DNA of 64,000 bases from Streptomyces sp. RPT161 (GCF_027533845.1 NZ_JAPZVN010000008.1:1-64000), one strand, 5' to 3'; shown: positions 20,103-28,031, counted from the first letter of the stretch. The notes: generated by a model from the letters alone, not told the origin. A program made the numbers and translations.

Positions 20103-21506
20103 TCAGTCGGTGAGCCCGGCGATTCTCGCCAGGCGTTGGGCCTCGGCGCGGGTGGTGCGGGCGATGGCGTCCTCGTCGACGGTCACGAGTCGACCGTGCT
20201 CCACCACCGGCTTGCCGTCGGTGAGCAGCAGGGTCAGTGGTGCGGCGGCGCCGAAGACCAGCGCCGCGACCGGGTCGGCGATGGACGAGTGGAGCACTCC
20301 GTCGAGCTTCCACAGCGCCAGGTCGGCGAGCTTGCCCGGTTCGATGGAGCCGATCTCCCGCTCCCGGCCCAGCACCCGGGCGCCGCCCATGGTGCCAAGC
20401 CGCAGCGCCTGGCGGGCGTTGAGCGCCTTCTCGCGGTGCTCGCCGAGCCGGTTGACCAGCAGGGCGTTGCGCAGTTCGGTGCCCAGTTCGCCGGACTCGT
20501 TGGAGGCGGTGCCGTCCACGCCGAGGCCGACCGGCACTCCGGCCGCCAGCATGTCGGGCACCCTGGCGATCCCGGCGGCCAGCCGGGCGTTGGAGGACGG
20601 GCAGTGGGCGACACCGGTACCGGTCTCGGCGAACTTGGCGATGTCGGAGTCGTTCATGTGGACGCAGTGCGCCATCCACACGTCCTCCCCCAACCACCCG
20701 GTGGACTCCAGGTAGTCGGTGGGCCCCATGCCGAACAGCTCGTGGCAGAACTTCTCCTCCTCCACCGTCTCGCTGCCGTGGGTGTGCAGCCGCACGCCCT
20801 TGGCACGGGCCAACACGGCGGCCTCGCACAGCAGTTCGGTGGAGACCGAGAACGGCGAGCAGGGCGCCACGCCGATCCGCAGCATCGAGTCGAAGGACGC
20901 GTCGTGCCAGCGGTCGATCGCCTCCTCGGTCGCGGCCAGCGCGGCCTCGGTGGACTCCACGGCGAAGTCCGGGGGCAGGCCGCCGTCCGAGATGCCGCGG
21001 TCCATCGAGCCCCGGGTGGGCGAGAACCGCACTCCCATCTCGGCGGCGGCGCGGATCTCGGCACCGAGCAGATCGCCGGCGCCGCGCGGGAAGACGTAGT
21101 GGTGGTCCATCGCGGTGGTGGTGCCGGACAGTGCCAGCGCGGCCAGGGAGCCCTGGGCCGCCGCGTGGACCATCGGCTCGTCGATCCGCGCCCAGACGGG
21201 GTAGAGGGTGACCAGCCAGTCGAACAGGTTGCAGTCCTGCGCCAGGCCGCGGGTGATCCACTGGTAGAAGTGGTGGTGGGTGTTGACCAGGCCGGGGGTG
21301 AGCAGATGGCCTTCGCCGTCGACGCGGCGTACCACGTCGCCCAGACCGGCCGGGGCGGGTCCCGCGCCGACCGACTCGATGCGGTTGCCCGCGATGACCA
21401 CATGACCTCGGGAGTGCTCGCTGCCGTCCTGGTCGACGGTGGCGATGGCACAGTTCTCGATGACGATGCGCGCCGTCGCGCCGCCTTGGGCTGCCGGTGC
21501 TGCCAT
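20103..21506 (-). CDS. 8-oxoguanine deaminase (amidohydrolase)
   Basis: This 467-residue amidohydrolase resembles 8-oxoguanine deaminases, which convert 8-oxoguanine to urate. Metal ligands appear in NTHHHFYQ (His pair), LHTHGSETVEEE, MAHCVHM and LGVDGTASNESG (Asp); RGLAQDCNLFDWL and SPTRGSMD are typical of the subgroup. The ATG at 21506 has GAGGAAG upstream. The gene follows uricase by 136 bases on the same strand, with a hairpin between, so it may be read through or separately started. Context strongly supports a feed of urate into uricase. Guanine deaminase or chlorohydrolase-type specificity cannot be fully excluded. Confidence 0.85.
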   Translation of the reverse strand: MAAPAAQGGATARIVIENCAIATVDQDGSEHSRGHVVIAGNRIESVGAGPAPAGLGDVVRRVDGEGHLLTPGLVNTHHHFYQWITRGLAQDCNLFDWLVTLYPVWARIDEPMVHAAAQGSLAALALSGTTTAMDHHYVFPRGAGDLLGAEIRAAAEMGVRFSPTRGSMDRGISDGGLPPDFAVESTEAALAATEEAIDRWHDASFDSMLRIGVAPCSPFSVSTELLCEAAVLARAKGVRLHTHGSETVEEEKFCHELFGMGPTDYLESTGWLGEDVWMAHCVHMNDSDIAKFAETGTGVAHCPSSNARLAAGIARVPDMLAAGVPVGLGVDGTASNESGELGTELRNALLVNRLGEHREKALNARQALRLGTMGGARVLGREREIGSIEPGKLADLALWKLDGVLHSSIADPVAALVFGAAAPLTLLLTDGKPVVEHGRLVTVDEDAIARTTRAEAQRLARIAGLTD

Positions 21507-21578
21507 GGTGCTTCCTCGTTCTGTTCGTTGGCGGTCGGGCACGGCAGGGCCCTGGGGATTTGAGTGCCGGAGCCGGGC

Positions 21579-21601
21579 GGGGCGGTCGAGGAGGCCGCCC
21601 C
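21579..21601. terminator. Hairpin after the uricase gene
   Basis: GGGGCGG, a 9-base loop, and CCGCCCC lie 42 bases past the uricase stop codon on the minus strand. This could be a terminator or a partial attenuator before the deaminase gene. Confidence 0.45.
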
Positions 21602-21642
21602 ACCCGTCGGGTGCTCCGGGTGCCGAGTGTGCGGAGGGTCCG

Positions 21643-22566
21643 TCAGAGGTTGGTCATGTCGACCGGTATCCGGGCTTCGACGCCGTCGCGCAGCACGGTC
21701 GCCTCGATCAGGCCGTACGGGCGGTCGGAGGCGAAGTACACCTCGTTGTCGTTCTTGAGGCCGAACGGCGCCAAGTCCACCAGGAAATGGTGGTTGTTGG
21801 GCAGCGAGAAGCGGATCTCGTCCACCTCCGAGCGGCTGTTGATGACGCGCGAGCCCATCTGGTACAGCGTCTGCTGCAGCGAGAGGCTGTAGGTCTCGGC
21901 GAAGGCCTGGAGTATGTGCTTCCTTGCCTGGGCGTACGAACGCTCCCAGTTGGGCGCGCGGTCCTCGTCGCTGGTCCAGTTGTAGCGCCACCAGGCGCTG
22001 ACGTCGGTGGCCAGGATGCGGTCGTTGGTCTCCTTGAGCGTGGTGTACTTGTCCTTCACATAGCCCCAGAACTCCGAGTGGGTGGAGTTCAGCACGGTGA
22101 GGTCCTTGAGTCCGGCCAGCACCTCCCACCGCTCGCCGTCGAAGGTGATCTGGGCGGTGCGGACCTCCTGGCCCTTGCGGACGAAGGAATGCTTCACCTC
22201 GTCGGCGCCGATGAAGCGCGAGCTGCCGTCCGCGGTCTCGATCCGCTCCCAGGCGTACTCCTCTATCCGGATGCGCGCCCGCTTGATCGGCTGCTGGCTG
22301 GTGACGAAGTGCCGGGCGAGGTGGATGCCGAACTGCTCGGCGGAGTCGATCCCGTACTCCTTCGCGAAGGCGAAGACCGTGTTCTTGGTGGTGTCCGTGG
22401 GCAGTACGTTGGCGTTGCTGCCCGAGTAGTGGACCTCCTCCATGTCACCGGACAGGGCGACGGAGACGTTGAGGTCCTTGATGTGGTGGGTGTCGCCGTC
22501 CCGCGTGATCCTTACGACGCGGTTCTCCGCTTTGCCGTACTGGTTCTGGCCGAGAATCGTGGGCAT
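21643..22566 (-). CDS. pucL: Uricase (urate oxidase)
   Basis: This 307-residue cofactor-free oxidase converts urate and O2 to 5-hydroxyisourate and H2O2. The N-terminus (LGQNQYGKAENRVVRI) provides the catalytic Lys, and VLPTDTTKNTVFAFAKEYG carries the catalytic Thr region. IEEYAWERI and FSLPNNHHFLVDL are also diagnostic. The length is typical of single-domain bacterial uricases. It lies 6 bases after the HIU hydrolase gene, in the order uraD-uraH-uricase on the minus strand, a compact operon that performs urate to allantoin. The peroxide product explains the catalase gene at the far end of the cluster. Confidence 0.97.
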   Translation of the reverse strand: MPTILGQNQYGKAENRVVRITRDGDTHHIKDLNVSVALSGDMEEVHYSGSNANVLPTDTTKNTVFAFAKEYGIDSAEQFGIHLARHFVTSQQPIKRARIRIEEYAWERIETADGSSRFIGADEVKHSFVRKGQEVRTAQITFDGERWEVLAGLKDLTVLNSTHSEFWGYVKDKYTTLKETNDRILATDVSAWWRYNWTSDEDRAPNWERSYAQARKHILQAFAETYSLSLQQTLYQMGSRVINSRSEVDEIRFSLPNNHHFLVDLAPFGLKNDNEVYFASDRPYGLIEATVLRDGVEARIPVDMTNL

Positions 22567-22572
22567 TGTCTG

Positions 22573-22953
22573 CTAGCTCCCTCGGTAAACGGAGTAGCCG
22601 AACGGGTTGAGCAGCAGCGGTACGTGGTGGTGCTCGCCCGGTCGTACGGCGAAGGTGACCGTCACTTCGGGGAAGAACGGACCGCTGTCCCGATTCGCGG
22701 GGGCGTCCTGCTGCACATCGGCTTGCTTCTTCTCGAAGTACGGCTCGACCTCGAAGAGGAGCCGTACATGGGTGGTGCCCTCGGGGAGGGCGGGCAGGTC
22801 CTTGCAGCGCCCGTCGGCGTCCGTGCTGGAGGCGCCGTGCGCGGTCCATTCGGCGTGGGCGCCGCCGCGGACCGACAGCCGCACGGGTACGCCCTCGGCC
22901 GGGCGGCCGACGCTGGTGTCCAGGACGTGCGTGGACACGGAGGTGTCCGTCAT
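22573..22953 (-). CDS. uraH: 5-hydroxyisourate hydrolase (transthyretin-like)
   Basis: This 126-residue protein hydrolyses 5-hydroxyisourate to OHCU. It begins with STHVLDTSVGRPAEGVPV, holding the first active-site His, and ends with the diagnostic YSVYRGS tail that closes the active site. Two more expected residues lie in the HHHVPLLLNPFGYS segment. The length is normal for the cytoplasmic form and there is no signal peptide. The start overlaps the uraD stop in an ATGA and the stop is 6 bases from uricase, so the three genes are translationally coupled. Confidence 0.96.
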   Translation of the reverse strand: MTDTSVSTHVLDTSVGRPAEGVPVRLSVRGGAHAEWTAHGASSTDADGRCKDLPALPEGTTHVRLLFEVEPYFEKKQADVQQDAPANRDSGPFFPEVTVTFAVRPGEHHHVPLLLNPFGYSVYRGS

Positions 22954-23468
22954 GACGGGTCTCCTTCCGCCGATGCCAGGCGGGTCAGCCGGATACGGTT
23001 GATCTTCCCCAGTTCGCCGCGGACGATCTCCCGCTCCTGTTCCAGAGTGTTGCCGATCCGGGCCCTGGCCGCGTCCCTCATCTGCTCGCCGGTGAGCCCG
23101 GTGGCGCAGATCAGGAAGACATGCCCGAACCGCTCCTGGTAGGCCAGGTTGAGTTCGAGCAGTTCGGCCCTGAGCCGGTCCGACGCCCCGGCCATACCGC
23201 GCTGTTCACGCGCCGAGGCGGGGTCGCCGGGCTTGGGGCGGCCGATCGGCGGATGGCCGGCCATCGCCTCGCCGAGGTCCTCGGCGGTCATCTCGCGCAG
23301 CGCGGAGTCGCTCGCCGCGAACAGCGCCTCCGCGTCGGGGTACGGGCGCTTGGCGAGTACCGCGGCCGCCCAGGCGGTGGAGGCGCAGACCTCGCGCAGC
23401 AGTCGGGCGGCGGTCTCGTCGTCGACGGCGTTGAGGCGGGCGAGGCCCGCGGTGGAACGAGAAGTCAT
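22950..23468 (-). CDS. uraD: OHCU decarboxylase
   Basis: This 172-residue protein decarboxylates 2-oxo-4-hydroxy-4-carboxy-5-ureidoimidazoline to S-allantoin. The catalytic His is in AGHPPIGRPKPGD, and LNLAYQERFGHVFLICATG is the conserved second half of the active site, followed by ARIGNTLEQEREIVRGEL. The ATG at 23468 gives the usual family start (TSRSTAGLARLNAVDD); the longer in-frame extension crosses promoter DNA and is rejected. It is the first gene of the uraD-uraH-uricase operon. An inverted repeat (23532-23548) lies 64 bases upstream and is shared with allB. Confidence 0.95.
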   Translation of the reverse strand: MTSRSTAGLARLNAVDDETAARLLREVCASTAWAAAVLAKRPYPDAEALFAASDSALREMTAEDLGEAMAGHPPIGRPKPGDPASAREQRGMAGASDRLRAELLELNLAYQERFGHVFLICATGLTGEQMRDAARARIGNTLEQEREIVRGELGKINRIRLTRLASAEGDPS

Positions 23469-23531
23469 CTGCGGCCTCCAGGGCCTGCTGGACCGGGCTT
23501 GCCGGAAAGCTAGATCCAGCCGACACACGCC

Positions 23532-23548
23532 GTCAACACTTTGTTGAA
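23532..23548. promoter_or_regulatory. Operator candidate GTCAAC-N5-GTTGAA upstream of uraD
   Basis: It has the same arms (one mismatch) and the same 5-base spacer as the repeat before allB at 13374-13390. A second perfect repeat, CTTTCTG-CGA-CAGAAAG (23549-23565), directly abuts it. Confidence 0.55.
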
Positions 23549-23564
23549 CTTTCTGCGACAGAAA

Positions 23565-23599
23565 GAGCCGCCACCCGGGACAAAACCGGGCGGCGGCTC
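23565..23599. terminator. Hairpin terminator between the HTH gene and uraD
   Basis: GAGCCGCC...CCCGG pairs with CCGGG...GGCGGCTC around a GACAAAA-type loop. It follows the stop of the minus-strand HTH gene by about 34 bases and precedes the uraD promoter region. Confidence 0.65.
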
Positions 23600-23632
23600 C
23601 AAAATCACTGGTCACACGGCGTATGCGGGCGG

Positions 23633-24019
23633 TTACTCGCTGCCCTTCGCGGCGTTCTCGCGGTTGAGGTAGTTGTACACGGTGAAGCGGCTGACTCCGA
23701 GCGCGGAGGCCACCGTCTCCACCCCGTGCCGCACCGAGAAGGCGCCGCGCTCCTCCAGGATCCGCACCACCGTCTGCTTCTCCTTGCGGTCCAGTGCGGC
23801 GAGCGGGCGGCCCTGGCGGCGCTCCAGGTCGGCCAGGATGTGATCGAGCGAGTCGGCTATGTGCGGCAGCCGCACGGCGACCACCTGCTCACCCTCCCAG
23901 CTGAGCACCACGTCGTCACCCCGCGCGGCGTCCGGCGGGACCATCTCGCCACCCATGGCGTCGACCAGCGGCTTGACGGCGTCGACCAGCGGGTGGGAAC
24001 CGGGCGCGGTCATGCTCAC
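23633..24019 (-). CDS. DNA-binding protein with C-terminal DauR/YheO-type helix-turn-helix
   Basis: This 128-residue protein ends in a helix-turn-helix (LDRKEKQTVVRILEERGAF ... TVASALGVSRFTVYNYLNRE, residues about 77-121) like the C-terminal domain of DauR/YheO regulators, but it lacks their N-terminal PAS-like sensor. The first 75 residues (VVLSWEGEQVVAVRLPHIADSLDHIL) look like a short sensor or dimerisation part. It overlaps the preceding small gene by 4 bases (GTGA), and an ATG at 24013 is an alternative start. Its place between the urate and glyoxylate operons suggests it regulates one or both. It is a candidate for binding the TTCAAC-N5-GTTGAA sites, with no direct proof. Confidence 0.75.
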   Translation of the reverse strand: MSMTAPGSHPLVDAVKPLVDAMGGEMVPPDAARGDDVVLSWEGEQVVAVRLPHIADSLDHILADLERRQGRPLAALDRKEKQTVVRILEERGAFSVRHGVETVASALGVSRFTVYNYLNRENAAKGSE

Positions 24020-24267
24020 CCCTCCCCCTCGTCCACCACGTTGAGCTGGAGGGACACCCGGGTCGCGCCCGCGTCCAGGCTGCGCTCCAGCAGGTCGCGG
24101 ACGGCGGCCAGCACCGCCTCGGCCGATCCCTCCGCGGTGTTGCCGAACGGACCGACGTCCACCCGGTCCAGATCGGCCGCCTGCACCACCTCGCGCGCCA
24201 CCACCGCATGTCGCGGGGCCTCGTCGAGGTCGAACGGCTCCGTTGTGAACTCAACCCTCAATCGCAC
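24016..24267 (-). CDS. Small ferredoxin-fold protein, MTH1187/thiamine-binding-like
   Basis: This 83-residue protein has the strand-helix pattern of the MTH1187/YkoF thiamine-binding-like superfamily: an N-terminal strand RLRVEFTTEPF, a helix around RHAVVAREVVQAA, then VDVGPFGNTAEGSAEAVLAAVRDLLERSL and a last strand ATRVSLQLNVV. The match is by pattern only. It is first of a two-gene unit with the HTH protein (GTGA overlap) and divergent from the hydroxypyruvate isomerase gene. A role as small-molecule sensor or partner for the HTH protein is possible. Glyoxylate carboligase downstream is ThDP-dependent, so a thiamine link is conceivable but speculative. Confidence 0.6.
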   Translation of the reverse strand: MRLRVEFTTEPFDLDEAPRHAVVAREVVQAADLDRVDVGPFGNTAEGSAEAVLAAVRDLLERSLDAGATRVSLQLNVVDEGEG

Positions 24268-24338
24268 GCCCTCAACCTAACCGGTTCCGTGCGCGGCTCG
24301 ACGCCGGCACTTGACACTCGCCACACCCATCCCCCACT

Positions 24339-24364
24339 CTTCCAATACGCAGAAACTAACTTCC
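24339..24364. promoter_or_regulatory. Probable AllR-type operator upstream of the hyi-glxR-gcl operon
   Basis: The core TTCCA-ATACG-CAGAA (24340-24354), followed by AACTAACTTCC, nearly repeats the block before malate synthase. TTGACA at 24311-24316 just upstream could be the -35 box, so a bound repressor would cover the promoter. Confidence 0.6.
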
Positions 24365-24422
24365 GCGATACGAAATAGATCGCAATGGAAGACAGTGCGA
24401 TTCCGGAAAGGGGCGCATCCCG

Positions 24423-25265
24423 GTGGGTTTCCCTGACACGCGCTTCGATGTGAACCTGTCGATCCTCTTCACCGAACTCCCGTTGCTGGAGCGCCCCGCG
24501 GCCGCGGCGGCGGCCGGGTTCACCGCGGTGGAGCTGTGGTGGCCGTGGGTCGACGCACCCACTCCCGACCAAGCGCAACTCGACGCCCTGCGGGACGCGT
24601 TGCGCACCGCGGGCACCCGGCTGGTCGGCCTGAACTTCTACGCCGGACAGCTTCCCGGCCCGGACCGCGGAGCGCTGTCGATCCCCGGCGCCGAGTCGGA
24701 CCGCTTCCGCGACAACGTCGACGTGGCCGCCGAGTTCGCGCGGTCGGTCGGCTGCACGGCGCTCAACGCGCTCTACGGCAACCGGATGGACGGCGTCGAT
24801 CCGGCCGTCCAGGACGAACTCGCCCTGGAGAACCTGGTGTTGGCGGCCCGCGCCGCCGACCGGGTGGGCGCGGTGCTGCTGATCGAGGCGCTCAACGCCC
24901 CCGAGTCCCCGCGCTGCCCGATCGTCAGCGCACCGCGGGCGATCGAGGTGGTGGACCGGGTCAACGCCGCCACCGGCCTGGGGAACGCCAGGTTCCTGAT
25001 GGACCTGTACCACCTGTCGATGAACGGCGAGGACCTGCACGAGGTCATCGACCGCTACACCGACAAGACCGGTCACGTACAGATCGCCGACAACCCGGGC
25101 CGAGGCTTCCCCGGCACCGGCGAACTCGACTTCGACGACCTGCTGGGCCGTCTGCGCAAGGCCGGATACGACGGCTGGGTCGGCCTTGAGTACAAGCCGG
25201 GCGACGGCCCGAGCGCGGACGCGTTCGAGTGGCTGCCCAGGTCGCGGCGCGCCGCACACCACTGA
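24423..25265 (+). CDS. hyi: Hydroxypyruvate isomerase
   Basis: This 280-residue TIM-barrel sugar-isomerase-type protein interconverts hydroxypyruvate and tartronate semialdehyde. It shows FDVNLSILFTELPLLERPAA at the N-terminus, TAVELWWPW, LLIEALNA (acid ligand region), MDLYHLSMNGEDL and HVQIADNPGRGFPGTGEL with the metal-binding His/Asp residues, and GLEYKPGDG near the end. The GTG start at 24423 has GGAAAGGGG upstream. It is first in an operon with the reductase (30-base gap) and glyoxylate carboligase, as in the E. coli gcl operon. The operator at 24339-24364 lies in its promoter region. Confidence 0.93.
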   Translation: MGFPDTRFDVNLSILFTELPLLERPAAAAAAGFTAVELWWPWVDAPTPDQAQLDALRDALRTAGTRLVGLNFYAGQLPGPDRGALSIPGAESDRFRDNVDVAAEFARSVGCTALNALYGNRMDGVDPAVQDELALENLVLAARAADRVGAVLLIEALNAPESPRCPIVSAPRAIEVVDRVNAATGLGNARFLMDLYHLSMNGEDLHEVIDRYTDKTGHVQIADNPGRGFPGTGELDFDDLLGRLRKAGYDGWVGLEYKPGDGPSADAFEWLPRSRRAAHH

Positions 25266-25295
25266 CTTCCCGTAACACCCGAAGGGCACCCCCAA

Positions 25296-26219
25296 ATGAC
25301 CAACGCACTCGCGGCCTCCGCCCGACCGACCCGCCCGACGATCGGCTGGATCGGGCTGGGCATCATGGGCTCCCCCATGGCCGAGAACCTCATCAAGGCC
25401 GGGTACCAGGTGACCGGCTACACGCTGGAGCAGGCCAAGCTGGAACGGCTGGCGGCGAACGGCGGCACCGCCGCCGCCTCGATCGCCGAGGCGGTCCGGG
25501 AGGCCGACGTCATCATCACCATGGTCCCGGCCTCCCCGCAGGTGGAGGCGATCGCCTACGGCGAGCACGGGATCCTGGAGAACGCCAGGCCCGGAGCGCT
25601 GCTGATCGACATGTCGTCGATCACCCCGCAGACCTCCGTCGACCTGGCCGAGAAGGCCGCCGAGAAGGGCATCCGGGTGCTGGACGCCCCGGTCTCCGGC
25701 GGTGAGGCCGGGGCCATCGAGGCGGTGCTGTCCATCATGGTCGGCGGCGAGCAGGCCGACTTCGAGCAGGCCAAGCCCATCTTCGAGGCGCTCGGCAAGA
25801 CGATCGTGCTGTGCGGTCCGCACGGCGCCGGCCAGACGGTCAAGGCCGCCAACCAGCTCATCGTCGCCGTCAACATCCAGGCGTGCGCCGAGGCGGTGGT
25901 CTTCCTGGAGAAGTCGGGAGTGGACCTCGCGGCCGCGCTCGACGTGCTCAACGGCGGCCTGGCGGGCTCGACCGTACTGACCCGCAAGAAGGGCAACTTC
26001 CTCAACCGGGACTTCAAGCCGGGCTTCCGGATCGACCTGCACCACAAGGACATGGGCATCGTCACCGACGCCGCCCGCAACGTCGGCGCCGCGCTGCCGG
26101 TCGGCGCGGTCGTCGCCCAACTGATCGCGTCGCTGCGCACCCAGGGCGACGGCGGCCTGGACCACTCCGCGCTGCTGCGCTCCGTGGAACGGCTGTCCGG
26201 CCAGAAGGTGGAGGGCTGA
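25296..26219 (+). CDS. glxR: 2-hydroxy-3-oxopropionate (tartronate semialdehyde) reductase
   Basis: This 307-residue beta-hydroxyacid dehydrogenase reduces tartronate semialdehyde to glycerate. It has the Rossmann motif WIGLGIMGSPMAENL, the substrate-binding signature DAPVSGGEAGAIEAVLSIMV, and the catalytic Lys in GAGQTVKAANQLIVA; GFRIDLHHKDMG is also typical of GlxR/GarR. It lies 30 bases after hyi and 5 bases before gcl, so it is cotranscribed and acts directly on the carboligase product. Glycerate kinase, the next step, is not in the window. Confidence 0.94.
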   Translation: MTNALAASARPTRPTIGWIGLGIMGSPMAENLIKAGYQVTGYTLEQAKLERLAANGGTAAASIAEAVREADVIITMVPASPQVEAIAYGEHGILENARPGALLIDMSSITPQTSVDLAEKAAEKGIRVLDAPVSGGEAGAIEAVLSIMVGGEQADFEQAKPIFEALGKTIVLCGPHGAGQTVKAANQLIVAVNIQACAEAVVFLEKSGVDLAAALDVLNGGLAGSTVLTRKKGNFLNRDFKPGFRIDLHHKDMGIVTDAARNVGAALPVGAVVAQLIASLRTQGDGGLDHSALLRSVERLSGQKVEG

Positions 26220-26224
26220 CCGCC

Positions 26225-27943
26225 ATGGTTGCCAAGAAGATCCCCGCCATGCAGGCGGCCGTCCAGATCATGAAGGACGAGGGTGTCGACATCGCCTTCG
26301 GCTGCCCCGGCGCCGCGATCCTCCCGCTGTACAAGGCGATGGAGGTGGTGGGCGGTATCGACCACCTGACGGTCCGCCACGAAGAGGGCGCGACCCACAT
26401 GGCGGACGGCTGGGCGCGCACCAACGGCAGGGTCGGGGTGGCGATCGCCACTTCGGGGCCCGGCGCCACCAACCTGATCACCGGTCTGTACACCGCGCAG
26501 GCCGACTCGATCCCGATGGTCTGCATCACCGGCCAGGCGGTCTCCCCCAAGCTGCACCAGGAGGCCTTCCAGGCGGTCGACATCGTGGAGATCGCCAAGC
26601 CGGTCACCAAGTGGGCGGTGCAGGTCAAGGAGGCGGCGCAGATCCCGTGGATCTTCCGCGAGGCCTTCCGGACCGCCCGTGAGGGCCGTCCCGGGCCGGT
26701 GCTGATCGACATCCCGCTGGACAAGGGCCAGCAGGAGATCTGGTACGACGCCGAGATCGACGCACCGCTGCCGGTCACGGCCGTCGCGCCCCACGCGCCG
26801 CGTGTCGAGGCCGCGTTGGACCTGCTGCTGGCCGCCGAGCGGCCGCTGATCCTGGCGGGCGGCGGCGTGATCCTGTCCGAAGCGTCCGAAGTGCTAAGGG
26901 AGTTGGTGGAGCACCTGCGGGTGCCGTTCCAGGTGACCCTGATGGGCAAGGGCGCCATCGAGGACGACCACGAGCTGAACCTGGGCACCACCGGCATCCA
27001 GACCTCGCAGAAGTACGCCAACGCGTCCTTCCTGGAAGCGGACTTCGTGCTCGCTGTCGGCGCCCGCTTCGGCGACCGGCACACCGGGGCGAACATCGAC
27101 ACCTACAAGGGCGACCGCACGTTCGTCCATGTGGACATCGACCCGGGCCAGTTGGGCCGGGTCATCGAACCGGACCTGGGCATCGTCTCGGACGCCCGGC
27201 TGTTCCTCGAAGCCCTGCTGGCCACCGCGAAGCGGCGGGCCGCCAAGGCCGACGTGGAGCCGTGGATCGAGCGGTGCCAGGAGCTCAAGCGCACCCTGGT
27301 GCGCCGGGAGGACTTCGACACCACCCCGATCAAGGCGCCCCGGGTCTACAAGGAGATCAACGAGATCTTCGACGAGGACACCTACTTCGTCACCGCCATC
27401 GGCCTGTACCAGATCTGGGGCGGCCAGCACCAGAAGGCCCACCGCCCGCGGCACTACCAGGTCTGCGGCCAGGCGGGACCGCTGGGCTGGGAGATCCCGG
27501 CCGCGATCGGCGTCAAGAAGGCGCTGCTGAGCGAGGGCCGGGACAACGAAGTGGTCGGGATCGTCGGTGACTACGGCTTCCAGTACATGGTCGAGGAACT
27601 CGCGGTCGCCGCCCAGTACAACGTGCCGTACGTGCTGATCATGCTCAACAACGAGTACCTGGGCCTGATCCGCCAGGCGTCGATCGGTTACGACATGAAC
27701 TACCAGGTCGACATCCACTACGACGAGTACGGCTCCGACAACGTCAAGCTCATGGAGGCGTACGGCTGTTCGGGACGCCGGGTCTGGGAGCCCGGTGACA
27801 TCCGCTCGGCCATCGAGTGGGCCCGCAAGGAGGCCGTCTCGACCTCCCGGCCGGTGCTGGTCGAGATCATGATCGAGCGCGAGGCCAACACCCCGCACGG
27901 CCCGAACATCGACTCCGTCAAGGAGTTCGAGCCCGCGCCGTAG
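26225..27943 (+). CDS. gcl: Glyoxylate carboligase (ThDP-dependent)
   Basis: This 572-residue enzyme joins two glyoxylates to tartronate semialdehyde and CO2. It aligns with E. coli Gcl throughout: AFGCPGAAILPLY, SGPGATNLITGLYTAQADS, HQEAFQAVDIVEIAKPV, QAGPLGWEIPAA, the ThDP/Mg loop GDYGFQYMVEELAVAAQYN, and NNEYLGLIRQ. One oddity: the segment RHVEGA of E. coli reads RHEEGA here, so the position of Val51 carries Glu, the residue most ThDP enzymes use to activate the cofactor. The ATG at 26225 is 5 bases after the reductase stop. Operon context leaves little doubt about identity. Confidence 0.93.
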   Translation: MVAKKIPAMQAAVQIMKDEGVDIAFGCPGAAILPLYKAMEVVGGIDHLTVRHEEGATHMADGWARTNGRVGVAIATSGPGATNLITGLYTAQADSIPMVCITGQAVSPKLHQEAFQAVDIVEIAKPVTKWAVQVKEAAQIPWIFREAFRTAREGRPGPVLIDIPLDKGQQEIWYDAEIDAPLPVTAVAPHAPRVEAALDLLLAAERPLILAGGGVILSEASEVLRELVEHLRVPFQVTLMGKGAIEDDHELNLGTTGIQTSQKYANASFLEADFVLAVGARFGDRHTGANIDTYKGDRTFVHVDIDPGQLGRVIEPDLGIVSDARLFLEALLATAKRRAAKADVEPWIERCQELKRTLVRREDFDTTPIKAPRVYKEINEIFDEDTYFVTAIGLYQIWGGQHQKAHRPRHYQVCGQAGPLGWEIPAAIGVKKALLSEGRDNEVVGIVGDYGFQYMVEELAVAAQYNVPYVLIMLNNEYLGLIRQASIGYDMNYQVDIHYDEYGSDNVKLMEAYGCSGRRVWEPGDIRSAIEWARKEAVSTSRPVLVEIMIEREANTPHGPNIDSVKEFEPAP

Positions 27944-28014
27944 TGCGCACAGAGCTCCGTCCGGCGGCGCGCCGACCTGTCCTGTCGCGCCCAAGCGCGC
28001 CGCCGGGCGGAACC

Positions 28015-28031
28015 ATTGACATTTTGTTGAA
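28015..28031. promoter_or_regulatory. Degenerate member of the TTCAAC-N5-GTTGAA motif, before catalase
   Basis: The right half GTTGAA (28026-28031) is exact and the spacer is 5 bases, but the left half is ATTGAC. It overlaps the -35 box of the predicted catalase promoter. Confidence 0.35.

Noticed and set aside
18047-20113. A 688-residue open frame opposite the NCS2 permease
   Set aside because: It is rich in His, Gln, Arg and Asp as expected from the reverse of a hydrophobic membrane-protein gene; the permease frame has clear family motifs.
24360-24391. Imperfect dyad CTTCCGCGAT / ATCGC-AAT-GGAAG before hyi
   Set aside because: The arms are broken by a 3-base insertion. It may reflect a second weak operator, but it is not convincing alone next to the clearer block at 24339-24364.
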